Below, in pieces: positions 52,482 through 58,927 of a DNA stretch of 64,000 nt; positions within the stretch are counted from its first letter, which is position 1, and each line of letters opens with the position of its first letter. Below the pieces are notes generated by a model. It made no database searches, was not told the origin of the DNA, and saw only the letters and a program-made list of their open reading frames with translations. The position numbers were made by a program, and so were the translations under genes. Origin of the DNA: a virus; IMG/VR virus record IMGVR_UViG_3300034092_004324, positions 1 through 64,000 of that record; one strand, given 5' to 3'.

Positions 52482-52546
52482 TGACCAATACAGGAGTCGA
52501 ACCCGTTCAATGAAAACATCTTCTCATTGTTCCACATTAATTGGTC
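52482..52546 (-). ncRNA. tRNA-like RNA with one long central hairpin
   Basis: Acceptor GACCAAT/ATTGGTC is perfect (7 bp), TA spacer, T arm ACGGG-TTCGACT-CCTGT, discriminator A. In place of D and anticodon arms there is ATGTGGAA and then a 9-bp hairpin (CAATGAGAA-GATG-TTTTCATTG, one G-U) with a four-base loop. A 62-aa minus-strand frame over it (52451-52639) is not accepted as a gene. Confidence 0.72.
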
Positions 52547-52553
52547 TGGTAAA

Positions 52554-52622
52554 AAAACCTCATCACTTGTATTCTCTTCTGTTAGAACAGTATAGAGACC
52601 TTTGCATGGGTGATGAGGTTTT
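52554..52622. repeat. Long hairpin 4 (13-bp arms)
   Basis: AAAACCTCATCAC (52554-52566) and GTGATGAGGTTTT (52610-52622), perfect, 43 nt apart, starting 8 nt from the 5' end of the tRNA-like element. Confidence 0.8.
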
Positions 52623-52676
52623 AAAATAGGAAGTTTCAAACATGATAATCTTCGCGTTGATTAACACATTCTTCTC

Positions 52677-52736
52677 CTACCGCATTTCAATGATTTTCAT
52701 CATTTCAACACTTGATAAATTTGCAACTTTATCCAT
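52677..52736 (-). CDS. Possible 19-aa peptide
   Basis: ATG 52736: MDKVANLSSVEMMKIIEMR, TAG at 52679-52677. Upstream AGAGGAACCAA and the shared leader motif GGAAGCCAAGAA (about 52755-52766) hint that it is translated. Very short; could be chance. Confidence 0.3.
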   Translation of the reverse strand: MDKVANLSSVEMMKIIEMR

Positions 52737-52799
52737 TTGGTTCCTCTTATATTCTTGGCTTCCAGATTAACCAATATTCTGAAAGTTGCTGATCATAAT

Positions 52800-52848
52800 A
52801 AACCAGCTAAACGTGTGAAATATAACACTCGTTTAGTTGTGCTGGTTT
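52800..52848. repeat. Long hairpin 5 (nested arms)
   Basis: AAACCAGC/GCTGGTTT outside and CTAAACGtGTG/CACtCGTTTAG inside, with T runs on both strands. Followed at 52856-52871 by a perfect GATCCC-TAAT-GGGATC hairpin. Confidence 0.75.
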
Positions 52849-52871
52849 TTCGGCTGATCCCTAATGGGATC

Positions 52872-52991
52872 TGTTAACCCGTTTGCATTTATTTGCATTT
52901 AGTGGCGGTGGATTCCTAATGAAACCCAATAAATAATCCAAACATTAGCGGAACGGGATATTTTGAATATTGTAAAAAGAAAAAAGAAAAG
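52872..52991. other. Structured non-coding segment
   Basis: No gene. A tandem TTTGCATTTA pair (about 52882-52901) and nested inverted pairs CCCGTT/AACGGG, CTAATG/CATTAG and GGATT/AATCC suggest a folded RNA or a site for a DNA-binding protein. Confidence 0.4.
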
Positions 52992-53055
52992 AAACAACCT
53001 CAAGTATAGCATCTTTAGACCGCAAAGGCGTGGATGGTCATGCATGAAGTTGTTT
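52992..53055. repeat. Long hairpin 6, downstream of 53061-53414
   Basis: AAACAACCTCAA (52992-53003) pairs with TGAAGTTGTTT (53045-53055) with a bulge. An inner GACC/GGTC stem is present. Its minus-strand right arm, TTGAGGTTGTTT, is identical to that of hairpin 7 on the other side of the gene. Confidence 0.7.
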
Positions 53056-53060
53056 ATTGT

Positions 53061-53414
53061 TTAATCTGCTTTGTAATTAGGTCCATATGGAACCTCTTTC
53101 TTTGTTTTAACAGGAGCATCGGTTAATGCGAACTTATTTGTAAGCATTTCTGAGAAAGACAGTTTGAACAATTCCATGCTGATATTTTTTTTCAATTGAT
53201 CGAAATCTTTTGAAATATCAATGTAGTTCTTTAAACTTTCTTTTACATCATTTAACGACATTGTTGTTGCTAAAGGTTTTAACACCTCTAACAGACGAGC
53301 ATCAACAACTACTAATTCCTTTGTGTCTTCGACAACATAAGAAAAGTTCTTGATATTTTCGTCGGATTGGTTGGACATTGTTACTAAACGTCCTTTAATG
53401 TTAGTTGCAATCAT
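53061..53414 (-). CDS. Hypothetical protein (117 aa)
   Basis: MIATNIKGRLVTMSNQSDEN; helical C-terminal region with LKKNISMELFKLSFSEMLTN and a basic end (TKKEVPYGPNYKAD). The gene is enclosed by two related hairpins (6 and 7), so it looks like an isolated transcription unit. Unrecognised. Confidence 0.65.
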   Translation of the reverse strand: MIATNIKGRLVTMSNQSDENIKNFSYVVEDTKELVVVDARLLEVLKPLATTMSLNDVKESLKNYIDISKDFDQLKKNISMELFKLSFSEMLTNKFALTDAPVKTKKEVPYGPNYKAD

Positions 53415-53464
53415 TTCTTTATGAGTTATATTGTTATTGATTTATGATTTCACATTTGGGAATA

Positions 53465-53551
53465 AAAAACAACCTCAAGTTTTACCAGTTACAATGTAGG
53501 TGCACGTTTTCATGTCCTAATTGATTATTACTGTAACTCAAGGTTGTTTTT
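53465..53551. repeat. Long hairpin 7, upstream of 53061-53414
   Basis: AAAAACAACCTCAAGTT (53465-53481) pairs with AACTCAAGGTTGTTTTT (53535-53551), with two weak pairs; an inner GTTACA/TGTAAC stem adds to it. Lies in the leader of the 117-aa gene. Confidence 0.75.
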
Positions 53552-53853
53552 GATTTAATTGTACAAGAACAATCCCAAGAAAGTTTTTGTTTTTGCTGCC
53601 TGACTTCTCTGTTTAGAGCTTCTGAGGAACATCCTCAACGTGTGTTAGCGCACACTTCTGTTTGTTTTGCATCTTTTTTAATGATGATATGCTTGATTAT
53701 TCATTGATTGAATGAATATTGAATTATAAATGTTATCATAATTCAGTATTAACTCAAAAATCATGCTGATATCGTTAAATTATGCAGATAATCCCTTAAA
53801 AAAAACAAATCTCGCTGATATCGTTAATAAGATATAAAGCGATAAAATGAAAT
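53552..53853. other. Non-coding region with small hairpins and a direct repeat
   Basis: Contains TGAGGA-ACA-TCCTCA (53623-53637), GTGTG-TTAGCG-CACAC (53640-53655) and two copies of GCTGATATCGTTAA (53765-53778 and 53814-53827). No gene seen. The repeat contains the palindrome GATATC and could bind a regulator or replication protein (inference). Confidence 0.5.
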
Positions 53854-53881
53854 AAAAAGAGTGTATTTCTACACTCTTTTT
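53854..53881. terminator. Intrinsic terminator after 53920-54246
   Basis: Perfect 12-bp stem AAAAAGAGTGTA/TACACTCTTTTT with a TTTC loop. Confidence 0.88.
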
Positions 53882-53919
53882 GGTTAGGTTTACAATTAGG
53901 AAAGGAAAGGGAGGGTTTT

Positions 53920-54246
53920 TTACGCCCCTACTTTTGGCGCTTTAGCTGGTTTTTCAGCTAATTTTTCAACTGACACAACTACGTTAACTGGGCGCTCTTT
54001 ATAAACGCCTGGCTTTACCGTAACGGCTTGACCTTTGCTTTCCATTTCTGGAGTGGCTAAACAGGTATGATTACCTGACAGCTGTACAATTGCAAATTGT
54101 TGATTGTCAGATTTTCTTTCGACAAGTCTGAACGACTCTATCTTCAATGTAGTTTCTTTCGTAACTACTTTAGATTGAATTATACCAACTTGTACCTCAG
54201 GTGCTGCGTTTTTTAGCGCTGCCATAGTAGAAAATACATTTTCCAT
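53920..54246 (-). CDS. Hypothetical protein (108 aa)
   Basis: MENVFSTMAALKNAAPEVQV; a beta-rich domain (LVERKSDNQQFAIVQLSGNH) and an A/K/P-rich tail (KLAEKPAKAPKVGA). More G+C-rich and with different codon use from most genes here, as are its leader and the 147-aa gene at 49849. Function unknown. Confidence 0.68.
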   Translation of the reverse strand: MENVFSTMAALKNAAPEVQVGIIQSKVVTKETTLKIESFRLVERKSDNQQFAIVQLSGNHTCLATPEMESKGQAVTVKPGVYKERPVNVVVSVEKLAEKPAKAPKVGA

Positions 54247-54272
54247 GTTATTGAATTTATTTGTTTTTTAGT

Positions 54273-54321
54273 GTTTGCTGACAGCCGTCGACCGACCGAC
54301 CGGGCGATTGCGCCAGCAAAC
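54273..54321. promoter_or_regulatory. G+C-rich leader hairpin
   Basis: GTTTGCTG (54273-54280) pairs with CAGCAAAC (54314-54321); inside are GGCG/CGCC and a CGAC(C)GACCGACCG run. It lies 27 nt upstream of the 108-aa gene on the minus strand and is the most G+C-rich spot in the window. Possible leader regulator. Confidence 0.5.
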
Positions 54322-54442
54322 TCAAGGAGGGGATGTTAATTGGGGAGGATCAACCCCTCATATTTTTAAAATGAAAAAAAAAATTTAAAAAAAAATTTTA
54401 AAAAAAATAGCCCATAAATTAATATGAGCTATTTAATAAGAG

Positions 54443-54484
54443 GTCAATCCTAAGCGCCCTGTTCAAATGAGAAGGGGGATTGAC
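54443..54484. repeat. Inverted repeat GTCAATCC/GGATTGAC
   Basis: Eight-bp arms 26 nt apart, just downstream of the stop of 54492-55160; another hairpin AATAGC/GCTATT lies at about 54408-54435. Probably the terminator of that gene. Confidence 0.55.
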
Positions 54485-54491
54485 ATGTTAC

Positions 54492-55160
54492 TTACTTTTC
54501 AATAGAGATCAAAACGCCTTTTTCAATTACATAGGTTCCACCTTCAGTTGTAATTTTAGCAGATTCGTTTTTAGAACCAAGAGCTAATAGTTTACCTTTG
54601 TATGGTTCAAGATCGTTTAACATTGTTTCGTGAGTAATGTCATACTTTGCTAATAGTTTTGGGTTGTATTCAACCCCGTAAATTGTTTCCATAATTTTAA
54701 TTTTTAATATTCGTTTTAATTGTTTTGTTTGTACTTCACTTAGTTTTGAAATATTAATTTCAAAAACATCTCCAACTTTTGGGTTACCTGTTAATAGTCT
54801 ATATTCTATGTTATTTTTTTCTAATAATGTTTTTATCAAATCATTTTGTTTATCTATACTTAAATTTGTATCTAGTAATAAAATTTCATTATTAGTACTT
54901 GTAACAATAGAAAATGGTGATTTAGTTGTAAGAGTATAATCTATGTATTTATTATTTTCAAAATTGTAACAATACCCGTTAATAGAATCAGTAAATGTAA
55001 TTGGGATGCTAAACTTATAATTGTTGTGTAAATTACTTGATGCTTTAGTACAGAGATCTTCAAGATCAAATAAATCATCGATTACTCGTTGTACTTCTAT
55101 ACCCTGTGACTCTAATAGTTTAGTATCAAATTCGAGTCCGTAAATAAATAGCTTTGCCAT
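54492..55160 (-). CDS. Hypothetical two-module protein (222 aa)
   Basis: Residues 1-32 (MAKLFIYGLEFDTKLLESQG...) resemble residues ~157-190 (METIYGVEYNPKLLAKYDIT...). The join, KRILKIKIMETIYG, is encoded by A/T-only sequence that looks like a former intergenic gap with a start codon. I infer fusion of two tandem paralogues. A second start at that internal ATG could make the short module alone. Function unknown. Confidence 0.68.
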   Translation of the reverse strand: MAKLFIYGLEFDTKLLESQGIEVQRVIDDLFDLEDLCTKASSNLHNNYKFSIPITFTDSINGYCYNFENNKYIDYTLTTKSPFSIVTSTNNEILLLDTNLSIDKQNDLIKTLLEKNNIEYRLLTGNPKVGDVFEINISKLSEVQTKQLKRILKIKIMETIYGVEYNPKLLAKYDITHETMLNDLEPYKGKLLALGSKNESAKITTEGGTYVIEKGVLISIEK

Positions 55161-55262
55161 GTTTTTGGTTTAAATGGTTTCCCTTGTTAATAATACACCC
55201 TTCCTTATGTGATTTAGTGGCTTCAACTTCTTTGTTGTAGCTTTGTTTGCTTTACAACACCG

Positions 55263-55299
55263 CAAAGGTACAAAAAATTTTTGACATTTTTATACAAAC
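55263..55299 (-). promoter_or_regulatory. Bacteroidetes-type promoter
   Basis: Minus strand TACCTTTG (55270-55263) matches the TAnnTTTG -7 box exactly; a TTTG lies 25 nt farther upstream (55299-55296), slightly too far, with TGTCAAAAATT between. Drives the 222-aa gene about 100 nt downstream. Confidence 0.7.
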
Positions 55300-55316
55300 T
55301 TGAAAAATTTTTATTT

Positions 55317-56033
55317 TTATTGTACAATGTTTTTTTCAACTATTTTATAACCAGTACGTTTATGATATCCATTAGAATTCAATAATTGTCTTATTCTTTC
55401 TACGCTGACTTTTAAAAATAAGCCACATTCTTTTCTTGTTTTAAATGTATATTTTAAAACACCTTGTTTATACACTTCATATAATTTTATATTTGTTTTT
55501 TTTATTTCAAAATTTGATGTGTAATTTTTCCAAGATTTTATAATTAAAAAGTTATTTTCATAAAATGACCTAGTTACCATTCTGTATCTTTGATTATTAA
55601 ATCTAAATATACTTGGAGTATTTAATCTCCTATAATCTAATCTTGTTATTTGTAAATGATTAATCGCAGCATAAGATGACTCAAATTTCCAAACAATATT
55701 ACCATGTAAATCTAAAACAAAAGTTTCTACACGTTGTATTTCAGAACCACCTTTTCCAGCTATTTTTAATAAATTATATAAATTTTTAGAATCAATATTA
55801 TCAAGATAATATTGTTCTCTTTGGATTAGGTTTTCTTTAGAACATTCTTCTATTACTTTGTAAATAAAATTATGCTTACCGTATTTATTATAAGCATTCT
55901 GTAACTTTTTATTATTGTGTTTATTATGTTTTAATTCAGTACGATGTTGTTGCCACCTTCTTTGAATATTAGTTGAACTACCTAAATAACATTTATTATT
56001 TAGTTTGTTCGTAATTGTGTATATACCAATCAT
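55317..56033 (-). CDS. Free-standing GIY-YIG homing endonuclease
   Basis: 238 aa. IGIYTITNKLNNKCYLGSST is the GIY-YIG core (YLG variant) with R in NIQRRW; NAYNKYGKHNFIYKVIEECS and the catalytic E in REQYYLDN follow. The C-terminus carries a NUMOD-like ETFVLDLHGNIVWKFESSYAA and a small helix-turn-helix (GLFLKVSVERIRQLLNSNGY). No exon halves flank it, so it is not in an intron. Confidence 0.92.
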   Translation of the reverse strand: MIGIYTITNKLNNKCYLGSSTNIQRRWQQHRTELKHNKHNNKKLQNAYNKYGKHNFIYKVIEECSKENLIQREQYYLDNIDSKNLYNLLKIAGKGGSEIQRVETFVLDLHGNIVWKFESSYAAINHLQITRLDYRRLNTPSIFRFNNQRYRMVTRSFYENNFLIIKSWKNYTSNFEIKKTNIKLYEVYKQGVLKYTFKTRKECGLFLKVSVERIRQLLNSNGYHKRTGYKIVEKNIVQ

Positions 56034-56051
56034 ATAATCGTTTTTTTTTTA

Positions 56052-56083
56052 CAAATATACAAAAACTTTTTGACATATGCAAA
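56052..56083 (-). promoter_or_regulatory. Bacteroidetes-type promoter for the free-standing GIY-YIG gene
   Basis: TTTG (56083-56080), exactly 20 nt, TATATTTG (56059-56052); the ATG is 19 nt downstream. Confidence 0.85.
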
Positions 56084-56137
56084 TATTTTTTAAATTTTTT
56101 TTCTAATAATTTTTGTTAGATTATTTTTTCAATAAAA

Positions 56138-56169
56138 TTTGTGTATGTCAAAAATTATATGTATCTTTG
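56138..56169 (+). promoter_or_regulatory. Bacteroidetes-type promoter of the morphogenesis operon
   Basis: TTTG (56138-56141), 20 nt, TATCTTTG (56162-56169). The spacer TGTCAAAAATT is shared with the promoter at 55263. It faces right, away from the GIY-YIG promoter, and should start the transcript for all genes to the right edge. Confidence 0.88.
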
Positions 56170-56195
56170 TGAGAAATTATAAAGAAGGTTGTTAT

Positions 56196-56429
56196 ATGGC
56201 AAATAGAAAAATTATTGTAAATCAAACTGGTTCAAAGGAATCAGTGCAAACTGAAAAAGGAGTTAAGGAATATTCTGTTATTGAAGGTACAGTTGGTAAA
56301 GAAGTTACTGAAATACTAGCTGAAATAAATACACCAGAGAAGAGAGCAATTAATCAAAGTTATGTGTTTCTTCCTTCTCCGTTTATGTTTTTTCATAATT
56401 TGTTAACTAAGAAGAAAAAGAAATGCTGA
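56196..56429 (+). CDS. Small hypothetical protein (77 aa)
   Basis: Start moved to ATG 56196 (MANRKIIVNQTGSKESVQTE), because earlier in-frame starts lie inside the promoter. AAAGAAGG lies upstream. Ends with a lysine-rich tail. First gene of the rightward operon; overlaps the next gene by 7 nt. Confidence 0.65.
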   Translation: MANRKIIVNQTGSKESVQTEKGVKEYSVIEGTVGKEVTEILAEINTPEKRAINQSYVFLPSPFMFFHNLLTKKKKKC

Positions 56430-57040
56430 ACTCGAAAAGTAAAATAAGTAATTTCTTTATAGGACTTTTTATTGTAACATCTCCTTTAGCACAGTGTCTT
56501 AATGACAATTGTGAAACACCTGAGCAGTTAACGTTACCTGTTGTTGTTAATGGATGTAACTTTGATTGTACACAGGATATACAAGATGAGACATTACCTA
56601 ATAACTTTACATGTTCATATCATAATTATAATCAGTGGTATAGCTTTGATCTTACAGAGGATACGTTTCTTTGTGTTAGTTTAGAATCTGATTACAATCT
56701 TGATGGGGCTATTTATACTGCTAATGGATATAATGAGGGGATACAGTTCTTTATTTATACAAGTTGTCAAGATATGATATTTGGTACTAATTGTTATTGG
56801 ATGTCTGATGTTGAGACGAGTATTATTAATTTTGATCCATCAGTTACTGAATGGGATGTTACTGTTGTTTTACCAGCAGGACAGTATATATTTGAGGTAG
56901 ATGGTTTTGGTTGGTCTACTGGTTGTTTTGAATTGATACTGTGTGGTGAGAATTTGTTAGGTATGACAGTTGAGGAATACAAACTATTTAAACAAAATAA
57001 AATGTTAAACTATGACATATTAGGGAGGAGAATACGATGA
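56423..57040 (+). CDS. Secreted cysteine-rich protein with T9SS-like C-terminus (205 aa)
   Basis: Signal-like N-terminus (ISNFFIGLFIVTSPLAQC, also a possible lipobox), then a beta-sandwich domain with six or more cysteines (NDNCETPEQLTLPVVVNGCN, YNQWYSFDLTEDTFLCVSLE, LPAGQYIFEVDGFGWSTGC). Ends NYDILGRRIR, like the last strands of type IX sorting domains (Y-D-x-x-G-R-x-(I/V)). In Bacteroidetes that signal sends proteins across the outer membrane. Probably acquired from the host (inference). Confidence 0.7.
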   Translation: MLNSKSKISNFFIGLFIVTSPLAQCLNDNCETPEQLTLPVVVNGCNFDCTQDIQDETLPNNFTCSYHNYNQWYSFDLTEDTFLCVSLESDYNLDGAIYTANGYNEGIQFFIYTSCQDMIFGTNCYWMSDVETSIINFDPSVTEWDVTVVLPAGQYIFEVDGFGWSTGCFELILCGENLLGMTVEEYKLFKQNKMLNYDILGRRIR

Positions 57041-57324
57041 ATATGATAGATGAGTATTTGAAGGAACTTGAGTTGATTATGGAAGAAAAACAAAAGACTC
57101 AAGAGTTGAATCCAGACTATAGGATATATGTTGTTTGGAAGACAAGTAGGTATATTAAACATATTTATGTTACAGGTATGTTTAAAGATGCTGCTGAAAT
57201 GGAAGAAGTTGGTTTACATAAAGGGTATAGGAAACTATTAGCTTTAACACCAAGAGGAACTAAAGAGTTAAAAAAGATGGGCTTTAGTTCTAAAGAAATA
57301 AATGAACGTTATGAAACAAATTAA
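57037..57324 (+). CDS. Hypothetical protein (95 aa)
   Basis: MNMIDEYLKELELIMEEKQK; SRYIKHIYVTGMFKDAAEME in the middle. Start overlaps the previous stop (ATGA). Soluble, helical; unrecognised. Confidence 0.7.
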   Translation: MNMIDEYLKELELIMEEKQKTQELNPDYRIYVVWKTSRYIKHIYVTGMFKDAAEMEEVGLHKGYRKLLALTPRGTKELKKMGFSSKEINERYETN

Positions 57325-57679
57325 GTTAAATATTCCTATTGGTCAAAGTCAAACAGATGTGTATTTGATGTATTTGAAGATTACGAATATTTTCAATCCA
57401 TTGACTACAAGGGAACAAGAATTATTAGCTTACATTATGTATTATAATGAGCTGTATTCTAATATTGATTCTGAGTTAAGGAAGAGAATACTTTTTGATT
57501 ATGATACGAAGGTTGAAATAAGAGAGAAGATGAATATATCAGAAGCTAACTTTAATAATTTAATTAGTAATTTGAAGAAGAAAGGTGTTATTGTTAATGA
57601 CAATTTACATAAGGCTTATGATGTTCTATTTGATGATAAGAGTGAAATGGTATTAAAATTTTTCAAACATGACAGTTAG
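57302..57679 (+). CDS. Putative winged-helix protein (125 aa)
   Basis: PLTTREQELLAYIMYYNELY, then IREKMNISEANFNNLISNLK and KKGVIV: the helix-turn-helix and wing of MarR/replication-type winged helices, conserved in position near crAss-like structural operons. Start could be ATG 57311 (MKQIKLNI). Confidence 0.7.
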   Translation: MNVMKQIKLNIPIGQSQTDVYLMYLKITNIFNPLTTREQELLAYIMYYNELYSNIDSELRKRILFDYDTKVEIREKMNISEANFNNLISNLKKKGVIVNDNLHKAYDVLFDDKSEMVLKFFKHDS

Positions 57680-57950
57680 TGTTAGCTTTTTAAGAACTAA
57701 TGCTATAATTAAAGATATGTCTCTTAGGTATAATATACCAAAGAAAGATATTGAAGAGATGTTAACTTTGTATTATAGGCAAATTAAGGAAGTAATTGAA
57801 TCTGGTGAAAAAGATAATCCAGATAGTTTTAAGAACATTATGATACCTAATTTTGGTAAGATATATTGTTCTAAGATTAAGATTGAAAAAATGATTTATT
57901 ACAAACAATTAAAAAAACAAAAAGATGAGAGCGAAAGTTTACAGGATTAA
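57669..57950 (+). CDS. Hypothetical protein, possibly IHF-like (93 aa)
   Basis: SLRYNIPKKDIEEMLTLYYR (helical) followed by MIPNFGKIYCSKIKIEKM, which resembles the beta-arm start of HU/IHF-like proteins (I-P-x-x-G-x-x). crAss-like phages carry IHF-like genes in this area. Tentative. Confidence 0.55.
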   Translation: MTVSVSFLRTNAIIKDMSLRYNIPKKDIEEMLTLYYRQIKEVIESGEKDNPDSFKNIMIPNFGKIYCSKIKIEKMIYYKQLKKQKDESESLQD

Positions 57951-58215
57951 AGATGATGAAGAAGTTACTGAGGAAATTGAAAGATGTAAAGATTTAGGTT
58001 TGAGGAATTATGGTGATAGAATTGCTGAATTAGAAGAACAACTTAGAGAGGAAGTAGATATTACATTTGATGAGACTGATGTTGCTTGGATGATTGTATT
58101 TGTTTCTGATAAGATTAAAAAGAAAATTATATCAATTGGTTTAAAGAGTGGATTTGAAGCTGATTTAGTTTATAGTAAAAAGGTTGAAGATCGTATTAAT
58201 GAAATTTTATCATAA
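57925..58215 (+). CDS. Hypothetical protein (96 aa)
   Basis: MRAKVYRIKDDEEVTEEIER; acidic N-terminal half with a coiled-coil stretch (RIAELEEQLREEVDITFDET). No match recognised. Stop overlaps the next ATG (TAATGG). Confidence 0.65.
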   Translation: MRAKVYRIKDDEEVTEEIERCKDLGLRNYGDRIAELEEQLREEVDITFDETDVAWMIVFVSDKIKKKIISIGLKSGFEADLVYSKKVEDRINEILS

Positions 58216-58580
58216 TGGAAAGTGTATTTAAGGATGATGAATTTGTAGAAATTCCTAATGGTGACAAAGTTCATCGTATTAGGAAAAGTAACAAACCTCA
58301 AAGATTTGAGGATGAAAGTAAAGAGGATTACAAGATTAGAATGAAAGTGATGGACCAGTATTTAAAACATATGAAGAAAGGTAAGTTCTTTCATATATCT
58401 TGTTTTTTAACACCTTTGATGACAAATGATGGAACTATACTTACTGGGGTTAAAGGTGAACCGATTTATAATGGTAAAACAAAAGGTGTTTCTTTTGTAA
58501 AGAAAGAAATGTCAGGAGAACATAAGGAAATAGTAGAACAAATAAAAACAATTATTGAACATGGAAAAGAAGATAAATAA
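58215..58580 (+). CDS. Hypothetical protein (121 aa)
   Basis: Charged N-terminus (FVEIPNGDKVHRIRKSNKPQ) and a C-terminal ISCFLTPLMTNDGTILTGVK segment. Immediately before the chaperonin genes; unrecognised. Confidence 0.65.
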   Translation: MESVFKDDEFVEIPNGDKVHRIRKSNKPQRFEDESKEDYKIRMKVMDQYLKHMKKGKFFHISCFLTPLMTNDGTILTGVKGEPIYNGKTKGVSFVKKEMSGEHKEIVEQIKTIIEHGKEDK

Positions 58581-58920
58581 TTTGCTTTCGGTTGAAGAAG
58601 CTAAAGAAATAGCTACCTCGAAAGTAAAAGCCTTGACTGGCGACTCACTTATGATTTATTTTAAAAGTAAAAGTGAAGAAGAGGATCTACCACCTCAGTT
58701 GATTGGATCATCTGAAGGAGAAAAGGTATTGGACTTTGATATTACAAAAGATGGTGTTGAAGTTTTGATGGTTGGTCCTAACTGTAAGAATATTAAGGAA
58801 GGAGATAAAGTTTTAGTTTATGCTCAGGCTATGATGTCTGGACAGTTTACAGCCTTACCGATTGGTGAGATCACTGTCCTTCTTCTACGTGAACCAACAG
58901 TTATGTTAATTTTAAACTAA
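58561..58920 (+). CDS. groES: GroES-like co-chaperonin
   Basis: 119 aa from ATG 58561. VLMVGPNCKNIKEGDKVLVY matches the GroES V-G-x...V-x-x-G-D-x-V core strand, and ALPIGEITVLLLREPTVMLI the last strands. The mobile loop region (LMIYFKSKSEEEDLPPQLIG) is present but diverged. Directly followed by GroEL. It would cap the phage chaperonin during capsid protein folding. Confidence 0.8.
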   Translation: MEKKINNLLSVEEAKEIATSKVKALTGDSLMIYFKSKSEEEDLPPQLIGSSEGEKVLDFDITKDGVEVLMVGPNCKNIKEGDKVLVYAQAMMSGQFTALPIGEITVLLLREPTVMLILN

Positions 58921-58927
58921 GAGCAAA

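Noticed and set aside
52451-52639. 62-codon minus-strand open frame (MKLPILKPHHPCKG...)
   Set aside because: It covers hairpin 4 and the tRNA-like element at 52482-52546, and its composition follows those RNA stems; kept as non-coding.
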